DNA of 64,000 bases, from the NCBI GenBank assembly GCA_019096155.1, contig JAHCVI010000001.1:992001-1056000 (forward strand), in the 5' to 3' direction. The notes under the pieces are model-generated. The model did not search any database, was not told the origin of the DNA, and saw only the letters and a program-made list of their open reading frames with translations. The stretch is from Staphylotrichum longicolle. Its lineage: Eukaryota; Ascomycota; Sordariomycetes; Sordariales; Chaetomiaceae. Below, piece after piece: positions 20,102 through 29,951 of the stretch. Numbering within the stretch: position 1 is the stretch's first letter; each line of letters begins with the position of its first letter. The position numbers were made by a program, and so were the translations under genes.

Positions 20102-22021
20102 ATGGCGCAACCAGACGGGACAACCGAGCCAAAACCCGTGTTCGACAACTTCTACTCCCCTCGCAATGAGGATTTCTACAGGCGGTCCCCTTACAAAGCT
20201 CTGGCAAAGACCAGCCGCGAGCTGCGGCTGATATGCCTCTCCCCCGGCGAACAGGACGACCCCATCGTGTGCGAGCTGGTCGACAACGTAAGCCTCGAGT
20301 CCGCCAGGTCTGAGTACCTCGCCATCTCGTACTATGCCGGTGACCCCGCCGATACGGTCCCCATCACCGTCAACGGCATGAAGTTCAACGCCTTTGCGAC
20401 ACTCGGGAACGCCATCCGCCACGTGCGCTTGTCCGCTGAAGCGCTCGCGCGGTTGGTTGACGGCGGTCGGAAGCAACTATTATGGGTGGACCAGATTTGC
20501 ATTGATCAGAGCAATGTTTCCGAGAGGGCACATCAGGTCGGACTCATGAAGGATATCTACGAGGGCGCCGGTCACGTAATGGTCTGGCTTGGTGGCGAGT
20601 CTGGCGACGGCCGGGCCCTGAGATTCTTAAACCGCCAATACCACCTCCTGACCGAGCTGGTGGAGGCGATACAAGCTGCGCAGGACGCAGATAGCCCTAG
20701 CGACCCCAAAGTGGTATGGGCGTATAGTTGCGAGAGACTCGCATTGAGATTCGCAGGCGACACGAGGAACGAGGCCTTCGTCGAACATTGGAGGAGTGTC
20801 AGGCAACTTATCCTTAGCCCTTGGTGGAGCAGGTGCTGGGTGGCCCAAGAGCTGATTGTTTCAAGAGCGGCCTCCCTCGTGTTTGGTCCCGCGGTCATGT
20901 CGTGGGACAAATTTCGAGACGTGTTTGAGCTGGTGGACAAGATTGTGACGGCCATCTTCCTAAGGATGACCTCAAGCGCCGTCCATCCTGAAGGGGACGA
21001 CGAACTTCAGCGGCTCGGCGGTCTCATTCAAGATATGACCATGGATCACGTCAAGTTCATGATTCAGAAACAAAGAGAGTGGGAGAAAGCGGCAGCAATG
21101 AAGCTCCTCCCTCTTCTTCGTCACGGCAGATCGTGCAAATCCTCAGATCCCCGGGATCGCGTTTACGCCTTTCTTGGTTTGGCCGACCCTCGATACAATA
21201 TCGTACCCATATATGACCCGACGATCAACACTATCGAGGACACCCTCTGTTACACAGCGAAGCGCATCATTTCCCATGATCGGAGACTGCACATTCTGAG
21301 CCTATCTCAGGAACGGGGCTGCCAGAAAAACAGCAACCTACCATCCTGGGTTCCTGATTGGCGGGTTCCCTCCGGACTGCCCTGCCTGCTTGATTTGCGT
21401 TATCGGGCTTCGGGGGATTATCCCGCTGAGGTTTCATTTCCGCTACGCTCCGACGGGGCTGAAGGCCAAGTTCTACGAACGGCATGCCTGATCATTGACC
21501 AGCTCGCCGAATCGCCGGCTGCCCTGGTGACACAGCACGATGACGGCACAGTCAGTTCCACCGTCTGGAAGTGGCTGCCCCTCACCGGCGTGGACCTCAA
21601 TGTCCCTACGTGGGAGGAGCAGAGATACCTTTATACCGGACAAGCACGGCGCGAGGCCCTGATCAGCGTTCTCCACCTGGGTCAGGATTTGGACCTGCAA
21701 GAAGGCGTTGAAAAGCAGGAGGTCTTCAAGTTTGAGGCTCAGGTGATGCGCGAAAGCCTCGAGCTGCGGCAGAGGCGCCTTCATGAAACCGTATGCAGCG
21801 ACACTCTGGTGTTTTTCAAGTCCCCTAAAGGATTCATGGGCCTCGCAGACCGCCGCGCCCGTCACACGGATTGCATTGCTGTAGCCCTCGGCGCCTCCGT
21901 GCCCTACATTCTCCGCAAAGAAGGGGGACATTACAGGCTGATTGGGGAGGCGTATGTCCACGGCATCATGGAAGGAGAAGCGATCCAGATGATGAGCCGG
22001 GAGAGCTCGAGGTTGAGATGA
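20102..22021 (+). CDS. HET-domain protein, Het-6/ankyrin-type group (639 aa)
   Basis: An intact single exon. Residues about 35-50 begin YKALAKTSRELRLICLSPGE. The HET domain follows: a SEYLAISYYAGDP core, then LLWVDQICIDQSNVSERAHQ, VGLMKDIYEGAGHVMVWLG and a WWSRCWVAQELIVS segment. The later part has DPRDRVYAFLGLADP, the usual marker of this subgroup, and LPSWVPDWRVPSG. Known: HET-domain proteins (for example het-6, tol, het-c2 partners) mediate vegetative incompatibility by inducing cell death. Here the usual Y-x-A-L-S-Y-x-W-G is replaced by YLAISYYAGDP, so the conserved Trp is lacking. Unlike the HET gene 2 kb upstream, this one is intact. The upstream ATG at 19922 is in frame and would add 60 residues of no clear homology. 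Confidence 0.85.
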   Translation: MAQPDGTTEPKPVFDNFYSPRNEDFYRRSPYKALAKTSRELRLICLSPGEQDDPIVCELVDNVSLESARSEYLAISYYAGDPADTVPITVNGMKFNAFATLGNAIRHVRLSAEALARLVDGGRKQLLWVDQICIDQSNVSERAHQVGLMKDIYEGAGHVMVWLGGESGDGRALRFLNRQYHLLTELVEAIQAAQDADSPSDPKVVWAYSCERLALRFAGDTRNEAFVEHWRSVRQLILSPWWSRCWVAQELIVSRAASLVFGPAVMSWDKFRDVFELVDKIVTAIFLRMTSSAVHPEGDDELQRLGGLIQDMTMDHVKFMIQKQREWEKAAAMKLLPLLRHGRSCKSSDPRDRVYAFLGLADPRYNIVPIYDPTINTIEDTLCYTAKRIISHDRRLHILSLSQERGCQKNSNLPSWVPDWRVPSGLPCLLDLRYRASGDYPAEVSFPLRSDGAEGQVLRTACLIIDQLAESPAALVTQHDDGTVSSTVWKWLPLTGVDLNVPTWEEQRYLYTGQARREALISVLHLGQDLDLQEGVEKQEVFKFEAQVMRESLELRQRRLHETVCSDTLVFFKSPKGFMGLADRRARHTDCIAVALGASVPYILRKEGGHYRLIGEAYVHGIMEGEAIQMMSRESSRLR

Positions 22022-22382
22022 TTGACATTCTGTAGTCCTTTCCTTTTGCTTGAATGACCAAGATGGAGGTGAATGGCAAGAGGCGGTGTCAAGCCCGAAG
22101 GAGCCTCACAAGGCGCCCACAAGGCAGAATGAAGCTTTTCCCAACAAGATTACCCGAGATGGTGTGCACGGGCAGCACCCCTGTTGATGTTGGTGCAGCT
22201 GATGTGGGTCGATGTTGTGTTGGTTGGGCTGAAGGATGGCTAACTGCATCCCTTAGGTACCCTAAAGGAGCCGCCGGGCCGTCGCGACAGCGTTTAAGAG
22301 TCCCCAGAGCCCTCGTTCTTGTGTCTTCTGCAGCCCAACAAAACACAAGAACCTCCAACTCAGAACGAGACAAACCGCAACG
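22022..22382. promoter_or_regulatory. Upstream region of the second DUF7136 gene
   Basis: A 361-base gap with the dyad-like motif CCCTTAGGTACCCTAAAGG at 22250-22268, about 115 bases before the ATG. No gene. Confidence 0.4.
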
Positions 22383-23276
22383 ATGCACTGGCTCTGGGCA
22401 TCCGCCACATTGGCGAGTGCGGCGGCGAGCGCCGCACAGGTGGTGGTCACGATGCCACGACACTTCGAAGTCGACATCGTCTTCCCGCACAACGAGACGT
22501 ACAAGCCAACCGACACCATGCCCATCGTCTTCGCCGTCCAAAACATCACGGTGCCAATATCAATCGGCGACTTCCAGTTGGATTGGTACATCTGGAATTT
22601 CCCGGGGGGACAGTTCGACCGCAACAGGTCGGACCACGTATCATGGGGCTCGTTTCAAGTCCCCGCCTACACCATCGCCAACGGAACGGCACTAGACACG
22701 ACCCTGTTCCTCGTCGGCTTCACCAATGTCACCAACTGGTTTCGGTACCTACGGCCCATCCCCGCCGCGACCGAGTACACGCCCGCAGTCGACGACAGAT
22801 TCGTGCTGCAGTGGATGATGCACTGGAGCGACCTCCCCGAGACTTGCCCGGAGACCCTGGTGTGGTTGAAGGGGGCCATGATGCTCAACATCCAGACCGC
22901 GGGGGGAAAGGGGGGGTCGGGTTGGCAGGGCGAGATCCACGACGTGCAGGAGCCCTTGCCCGAGTGCCCAGAGTTTGGAGGAGAAATCCATATCCGGCCC
23001 TCTTCGAACGCGAGCGCGCCGGAATGCCCCGCTCTGGGGTTTCTGGAGAGTGCACAAGGCAACCCCTGCGCCGTCAAGGTGGACCAGGCCGTGGCGAGCA
23101 GCATCTCGAGCCGCGTGTCGAGCTCAGTGGCGAGCTCCATGTCCAAGTACCATCCGACCCCAGCGCCCACCACCCAGGGCGTGGCCTCGTCGACGAGCAA
23201 GGCCGGGGTGGGCCCTGCCCATGCGGTGCAGACGGCGCTGGCAGCAGTTTGCGTGCTCTGCGGCTTAGCTTTGTGA
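22383..23276 (+). CDS. Secreted GPI-anchored DUF7136-family protein, paralogue (297 aa)
   Basis: A single exon with a signal peptide (about 1-20) and the DUF7136 opening FEVDIVFPHNETYKPTDTMP followed by IVFAVQN. It matches the protein encoded at 5945-6844 (VDLLFP..YTPTPYMPIVVSVQNP). Many NxT/S sequons (NET, NIT, NRS, NGT, NVT) and paired cysteines indicate an extracellular, glycosylated domain. A Ser-rich stalk (SSISSRVSSSVASSMS) leads to a hydrophobic end (AALAAVCVLCGLAL) consistent with GPI anchoring. The two paralogues are diverged, so an old duplication or independent family members are both possible. No biochemical role is known to me. Confidence 0.8.
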   Translation: MHWLWASATLASAAASAAQVVVTMPRHFEVDIVFPHNETYKPTDTMPIVFAVQNITVPISIGDFQLDWYIWNFPGGQFDRNRSDHVSWGSFQVPAYTIANGTALDTTLFLVGFTNVTNWFRYLRPIPAATEYTPAVDDRFVLQWMMHWSDLPETCPETLVWLKGAMMLNIQTAGGKGGSGWQGEIHDVQEPLPECPEFGGEIHIRPSSNASAPECPALGFLESAQGNPCAVKVDQAVASSISSRVSSSVASSMSKYHPTPAPTTQGVASSTSKAGVGPAHAVQTALAAVCVLCGLAL

Positions 23277-23753
23277 GGAGTTTTGGAGAGGACTGGTCCA
23301 AGGAGACATTCGAGATACTCTTGGCAGGGATGGAGTCAGGGGCGCACTCGGCAACTGCCTCACATTTTTAGTTATTTCGGGGCATGCGCACCCCCCCAGG
23401 GGCGCTCTGCCTGCGCAAAGACATTTAAACTGTCATTCTTATTTACAAGATACCGTATGAAGGAGTTTGAGACGTTGTTGGTCCTGTTACGTCCTGACTT
23501 CAGAATAAGTTGATCAGATCAGGGGTCATAATCGACCATGCATGACCAAAAGCTAGATACAAACAGACATGACGAACCGGAACTCAAACTCGTAGAATGC
23601 GACATAAACCGCAAATCAAGTGAGATTGGGTCACACGTCCTCGAATCAGATAGCTAGGTACCCCATGCTATTCTGAAATCCGTCCACAGCTAAAACACAC
23701 TCATCCGCCCACCATCCACTGCACATCAAAAGCCAGCCCCTGCCGTGATCTAA
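23277..23753. other. Gene-free gap between convergent genes
   Basis: Only 3' flanks of the two convergent genes. Nothing recognised. Confidence 0.4.
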
Positions 23754-24790
23754 CTAGATCGGAGTGACAGCAATCTTGTCCAAGCTCTGCGACGAGATCC
23801 CCGTCCATCCCGCTTTGGTAGCCTCGGCGTTGTTGGTGAAGAAGGTGGCCGCCGTCGTGTTGCCGCGCAGGAGCCACTGCGCCCAGCGAACGGCGGCAGT
23901 CTTGATGGCGGGCGCGGTGAACGTGCCCGTGCCCGAGTGGCCGTGACCCTTGTTGTCGGTGCCAATCCATGCCGGAGTGGTCTTTGGGAGGTTGCCGTAG
24001 TCTCGAGTGCCCTGAAGTTAGGTACGATGGGTCAGCAGTGTTGGGGAAATTACTCAAAACTCAGGAGCACGTACAGGAGTTTGGGCCGGGTCCCCGTTCC
24101 CGCCCAAAAAGTAAAAGATGGGCTTCACAATCTTGCTCGCCACCGGCACGCTCTGGCTTGCGTCGAGCTGGCCGGAGCTGAAGATGCCAATGGTGACCCA
24201 GCGCGGGTCGTTGGCAACCGTGTACGCCTGGAGGCCGCCGCAGCTCCAGCCCGCCACGGCGATGCGTGACTTGTCAACGCTGGCGTACTTGCCGGTCCCG
24301 GCAACCTTCTCGGCCCAGTTGGCGGCCGTGACGAGGGTATCGGCAGCGACGGTTCCGCGCGAGGTCGGCCCGTTGTTCACGATGACCAGGAAGCCGTAGC
24401 TGGCGAGCTCCTGGTGGAACTCGGCGGTGGCGGTCCCGCTGTCGCTGCACCCGCCCACGCCCCAAACGATGACAGGCAACTTGACATTTGCCGGAACGGT
24501 GCTGGGCATGTAGATGGTCTGGCCTGCGAGTCCAGAGTCGGTGGAGTACGCCTTTCAGCGCAGGCGGTCAGAGTCGAGCCAATACCAATGATTGACCCGG
24601 ACAGGTTGTGCTTACGGCAGGATAAGGCCCACTACCTCCGGTCTGAGGAACGTTCATTGTTAACCCATGGTTTCACACGGGGGCGAGATGCGGTAGGGTC
24701 GTGTTTGCTCACCGCTTGACGAGGGACGATGATGGCCGCTTGGGACGTCACCCCGAGGCAGAACGCGGCAATGGCGGCGATGGAGATCAT
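23754..24790 (-). CDS. Secreted alpha/beta hydrolase (279 aa)
   Basis: Four exons read leftward: 24790-24713, 24642-24616 (a 27-base microexon), 24551-24075 and 24011-23754. All have GT-AG introns and consistent phase. The first exon encodes a signal peptide (MISIAAIAAFCLGVTSQA). The core has an oxyanion-type WGVGGCSDSG, the nucleophile elbow GWSCGG (Ser138) and a probable acid in GGNGDPAQ (Asp189). A late GHGHSG supplies the His (217 or 219). This is the order of a catalytic triad in the alpha/beta-hydrolase fold. The closest groups by memory are fungal chlorophyllase/cutinase-like and polyester-hydrolase-like secreted esterases. Substrate unknown. The protein is short and lacks a binding module. 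Confidence 0.8.
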
Positions 24791-26657
24791 CTTGGAGGTG
24801 CGTAATGCAGTTTTTGTTGAGGTTATTGGTCTGGTTACGAATCATGGACCGTATCACAAACAAGATCACCCATTGCACTCTGGTCAGAGCCATGCTCCTT
24901 ATACGCAAGTCAAGTACCAGGATTGTAGTCACTTACACCTCCTTCAATTGCAAAGGCCGCGTCAACGTTGTTCGTCATAGCGGACGGCAAAGAAATCGGC
25001 AATCGAACGCCTGAATAGCCTGAAATTGTAGATCTCTAGATAGTTTTGATCGGACCGGAGAGAAGAAGGCCGGCTTGGTATAAAAAGTCGAGAGAGGAGC
25101 GAGACAGATGTTGTGATAGTACGAAGTAGCGTCATAGTTTTTCCTCCAACCACGCGGCTTCTTGTATCAAGTGAGGCTCGGTTTAATCTGGAAAATTGGG
25201 GGCGGCAAGTGAGACGGCAACTGCAGAGCCCTTTCCCCGGAATCTGGTTCCTGGGATCTGGAATCTGGGAACGAATAGGAAACTGAGGAGACTGCAGCAG
25301 TCTGCAGGGGCCGCGTCAAAGGAACCTACCACAGACACCACCAGCATAGGTGGTGACCTTATGCGCACGAAAGCACACGATGCTTGGCAGCTATCTTCTA
25401 CCCAGGTCGAACCAGTCCGACTTTGATCCCCTCGGAACAAACCTGTCGGCCCATAGCTGGGTCGCCGATGCGTTCCCAGCGATCAATCATCAGGTCTCCC
25501 GAGACTAATTGTAAATCCCCTCCCAGCCCATTGTTGACGAGGTGGTGACTGCACTTGCAGGATTTTCTTGATGGCGGCTTTGATGTGGTCGTGTCGAGAG
25601 AAAAGGTGCAGTTCCTGGCCTGCGATTGCGGGAACCACGTTTGCGAGAGGTTGTGGTGATGCACTCGTGCGGTCAGCGGTGTGGTGGGCACTGATGCGCA
25701 CGATCTGCAATGGCCACAATTAGCCGAATCAAGCTTGGATGTGGGCAATGACGCGGCTCGCAACAAAGTCACGAGCAGCCCCCGATTCAGGGGTTGAGGA
25801 CACTACCAGGAAACCCCAGGGGCCGGCAAGCAAGCACACTATAGTACCAACCAGCCAGAGATGTGCGAGCATCCAGACCAACGCGGATGGCTCCATGCCG
25901 GGGAAGCAAGCTGAGTTGCCGGATTGTGACGATGATTACTTGAATACCTGAAGTCGACTTCGTAACAGGGGTATTTGGAACCAACACAGGGTACCTTATC
26001 CTTCGGCATTGCTTACAGTACATACCTCTTCTTGCCCAGCAGCTCGGTCGGGCTCCCACTTGATTTCATGGATCGACTGAGACTCGTCAACGCGCAGAGG
26101 CACTTTCAAGATTGCAAATTGAATTCTCCAAGTGGTGCAATTCCGCCCATGGAGTCTTTCGTCCGTCTTGTGGACCAGCAGGTCCAGAGCGGTCCACTCA
26201 GGGAACCCCTGAGCCCCCCGTGCGCCGAGATGATCTCAGCTCGGTTTCCGGATCCACTAACTAGACCGGGGCAGCGAGGATGAATATTGGAACATAGCTC
26301 GACGCCAGCTCCACGTTGTCCCAGACTGGAGATTTAGGGACACTAGGAATGGCACCACGGGAAGCTGCACTATTTGGCCAACAACGCACTAGTCTCTTCT
26401 CATCACAGATTAGAGGCCCCCACAGCGACGGAATCCGGCGAGCTGAAGCAGCTGAAGGCCCACAAGCACACGCACGCTCTTGGCGTCTTGGACTTGAAGA
26501 CACAATACAAAGAATGGACGCCGCACGCCAGTTTGACTCGCCCCCTTTGCTGCTCCTGCTCCTGCTTCTGCTTCAGCACCTGCAGCTGCAACCGTCACTC
26601 GTTCATTGGGCATCTCTGTCCTAGCCACTCTTTTAAACCTTTTGCACTCCCTTCGCA
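24791..26657. other. Gene-free gap of about 1.9 kb, divergent promoters
   Basis: It separates two divergent secreted-hydrolase genes. Many short frames, none with recognisable motifs. A GGTACCTTAT lies near 25990, and CTG/CTCCTG repeats at 26545-26590 precede the protease gene. I see no RNA gene. Confidence 0.4.
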
Positions 26658-29365
26658 ATGCGGGCCACCCTCTTGCCCCTGGCCGTCATCCCGGCCGCCG
26701 GGCTCGCCTTGGCCAGCGACGGCACGCAGCCGCATGGCGTCGTCCACTACACGCTGACCCCCCAGCGAGGTGCTCCCCTCGCTGGAAAACGGGCCAAGAG
26801 ACAGCTGGCCTCCGACTCTCAGGGCAGGCGCTCCGGGACCATCTACACCATCGACCTGAAGTTTGGCACACCCGGCCAGTCCGTCCCCGTCCTTGTCGAC
26901 ACGGGCACCACCGAGCTCTGGGCCAACCCGAACTGCGCCCAGTCCTTGGACCCGGCCTTCTGCCGGTCCCTGCCGCGGTTCACCTATTCAACTAGTCTCA
27001 TCGACTTGGGCGCACAGGGTACTAGCAGTTGGAATCGCGGAACCGGCGGTGTCGGCTCCGCCAGCTTCGTGTACGTGTCCGATTACATCGGCCTTGGCTG
27101 TAGGTGGTCTCCTTCCCAAGACGTGCTAGACTGGCTTCCCTAACCGGCCGTGTAGCAACCAGGATTACGCAACAGATCTTCGGTGCCGCGTACACCAGCA
27201 CGAATGCTGTGGCGGCCACCCTGGGTCTCGCGCCCAGCCTCGCGGGCTGGCAGAATGGCTACCCCCTCTTGCTGGACAATCTGGTCAGCCAGGGCGGCAT
27301 CGCTAGCCGGGCCTTCAGCCTGGATCTGCGGGGGCTCGACAGCACGAGCGGGTCCGTCATCTTTGGCGGCATCGACACCAGAAAATTCGGCGGCGACCTG
27401 GTCAAGCTGCCCATCGTACCCGCTGCGCAGTCGCCCGACGGCTTCACTCGATACTGGGTGAACCTCGACGGCATTGCCGTCAACAAGCCGGACGGGACAG
27501 TCGTCAGCGTTTTCAACAAGCAGGCCGGAGACAACGGCCTAGTGGTGCGCATCGACAGCGCGTCCCCCCTGACTGGCCTGCCGACCGCCGTCTTCAACAA
27601 GCTCGTGGCCGCCTTCCCTTCTGCAACGTACATCCCGAGCATCGACCTGTACGCGGTCGACTGCTCCGACCAGGGCCTCGGCGGGTCGGTCGACTTTAAC
27701 TTTGCGGGCAAGGTCATCTCGGTGCCCTTCAGCGACTTCATCACGCCGCAGCCCGGCACGCAGACCTGTCTGCTCGGCGCGTACGAGAGCACCGCCGGCG
27801 TGCTCGGCGATACCTTCCTCCGCGCCGCATACGTCGTCTTTGACTGGGACAACCGCAGCGTCCACATGGCCCAGTCCATTGAGTGCGGCTCGCCGAACCT
27901 CGTGGCCATCGGCAGAGGCGCAAACGCGGTGCCATCCACGACGGGTGAATGCGCCCTGCCGACCGGCACAGCGACGTCGACCTCTGCTACGGAGACCAGC
28001 ACCTCGACCGAGTCCAGCACTGCCACCGAGACAACCACCTCCACCGAGACGACCACCACCACCGAGGCAACCACGACTACCACCGAGCTGAGCACGTCGA
28101 CCACCGAGACCGTCACCTCCACCGAGTCAAGCACGTCGACCACCGAGACTGCCACCGCGACCGAGACAACCACCTCCACCGAGACGACCACGTCGACCAC
28201 CGAGACGGCCACCACCACAGCCACTGTCGACGACGGCGAGGACGATACCTGCACCGAGGATCCCACCGACACCGTGACCAGCACCGAGACGGCCACCTCC
28301 ACGACGGCCACCGCCGACCCTACGACAACCACCATCGACGACGGCGAGGACTGCCCCGATGACACGGTGACCACTACCGAGAGCTCGACCGCTACTGAGA
28401 CGGCGACCACCACCGAGACGGCGACCTCCACCGAGACGTCGACCTCCACCGAGACGTCGACTGGTACCGAGACGGCCACCGCTACCGAGACCTCCACCTC
28501 CACCGGGACCGCCACCTCAACCGAGACCGCCACCTCCACTGGCACCCTGACCGAGACCTCTACCTCGACATCCACCAGCAGCAGCACCTCGACGCCGAAC
28601 GCCTCCTTCCCCGCCTCGTCCTCGACCCTGACCCAGCCGCCCGCCACCACCGCGGCGCCGACCCAGCCGCCCCAGGACACCGTCACCTTCACCAGCACGA
28701 CGACCTACACCTTCACCTCGTGCCCGCCGTCCGTGCCCAAGACCGCCTGCCCCGCCCACGCCGACGGCCACGGCGGCTACACCGTCACCCGCGTCGTCAC
28801 GGCCACCGCGACCTTTTGCCCGCAGACCACGGGCACGTACACCCTGCCCGGCGGCGCCAAGGTCACCGTCACGCCGGTGGAGAGCGGAAGGACCGCGCCC
28901 GTGACCGTGCCCGGGGCGGTGTCTACGCCTACTTCTGGGTCGGGATCGTCTGGTTCGGGTTCCGGCAGCACCGTGTCTGGTTCCGGCAGCAACGGGTCTG
29001 GCAGCAACGGATCTGGGTCTGGTTCCGGTCAGGCCAGCAACGGCTCTGGCTCCGGTTCGGGCGCCTCCTCCCCGAGCGCGGGCGGTCACGGCTCTGGCGC
29101 GAGCTCCTCGCGGGCGCCGTCTCCCGCTGGGCTGACCACCTTTGCCACGGCCGCGGCCTCGGGCTCGTTTGCCGGGTCGTTCCCGCCTGTGGCCACCCGG
29201 ACGCCCTCCCTGTCCGTCGCCGTGAGCAACGGGACTGCTGCGGCGACGTCGTCGCCGGCGGCCAAGCCGACCACTCTCCTCACTGTGTCGGGCGCTGGCA
29301 GGAACGTGGTCATGAGCGCTGTGGCGGTGGTTGTGCCCGCGCTTCTTGCGGTTTGGGGGCTGTAA
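26658..29365 (+). CDS. Yapsin-like GPI-anchored aspartic protease with Ser/Thr stalk (883 aa)
   Basis: Two exons, 26658-27099 and 27156-29365, with a 56-base intron; the joint reads YIGLGSTRITQQIFG. Layout: signal peptide, KR-type processing site (residues 48-49), and first active-site motif VDTGTTELW (Asp81). Family words follow (LVSQGGIASRAFSLDLRG, SVIFGGIDTRKFGGDL, LGDTFLRAAYVVFDWDNR). Then come about 200 residues of TETSTSTESST-type repeats, a Pro/Thr part, a Gly/Ser linker and a hydrophobic GPI-type end. The second aspartate site reads IDSASPLTGLP (Asp281) where aspartic proteases normally have D-S/T-G-S/T. The Asp is kept but the invariant Gly is Ala. Known: yapsins and OpsB-like enzymes trim wall and surface proteins. 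Activity of this one is uncertain. Confidence 0.85.
27965..28590 (+). repeat. Degenerate tandem repeat coding for Thr/Ser/Glu stalk
   Basis: Imperfect short units built on ACC-GAG-AC(C/G) repeat for about 600 bases inside the protease gene, encoding TET/TST/TES triplets. Two interruptions encode DDGED blocks. Such stalks are heavily O-mannosylated in fungal wall proteins and vary in length between strains. The repeat also creates a long valine-rich open frame on the opposite strand, which is not a gene. Confidence 0.85.
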
Positions 29366-29951
29366 GCCAACCATTGCATCTGTCCTAATTGCGGAATTTC
29401 CTTTCACTTATTGCTATGCCATCGAGACTAGAACTCTTGTACACGACGCTGGATAGCGGGGTGATTAGCTCTACAATGAAGAGAGGGTATAATATAATCG
29501 GACGCCGAGCTCATGCTCAAAGGTGTCATTAGGGTTATTACTTCTTTCGTATATATTTCATTTCTATTACATGTGTAACCCTTTTCAACCATAATCTAGC
29601 TTTTTTCCCTATTGTAAAAGTCGGTCTTGGGAACGGCACATGCGCAGCCAAAGAATGAGACTCTTGAGCTTTCAACTGGCCGGTTGTTTTGACGTGATTT
29701 TCCAGGTCACCGAAAACCTGGTTGGAGAGGCCCGAGAATCTTCGAGAGAAAACGCCTCTAGAGCTTGGAGAATCTGCACAAGCACGACAGAAACATCGTC
29801 ACATTTTGAATTCTCGATCCCAACGTCTGCAAAGTACATCGCTCTTATTACATATAAGGTGTTAATATCCTAGCTTTACAACAGCGCTATGCTCCACGAC
29901 GGCCTGGTGCTCACACGAAACACCAAGGCTGATTACCTACATCGCACTCGC
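29366..29951. other. Gene-free gap between convergent genes
   Basis: AT-richer 3' flank with no recognisable gene. Confidence 0.4.

Noticed and set aside
27259..28698. 479-codon reverse open frame, valine-rich
   Set aside because: It is the mirror of the Ser/Thr repeat and protease domain on the forward strand. G/C-rich third positions keep the antisense frame open, and it has no motif.
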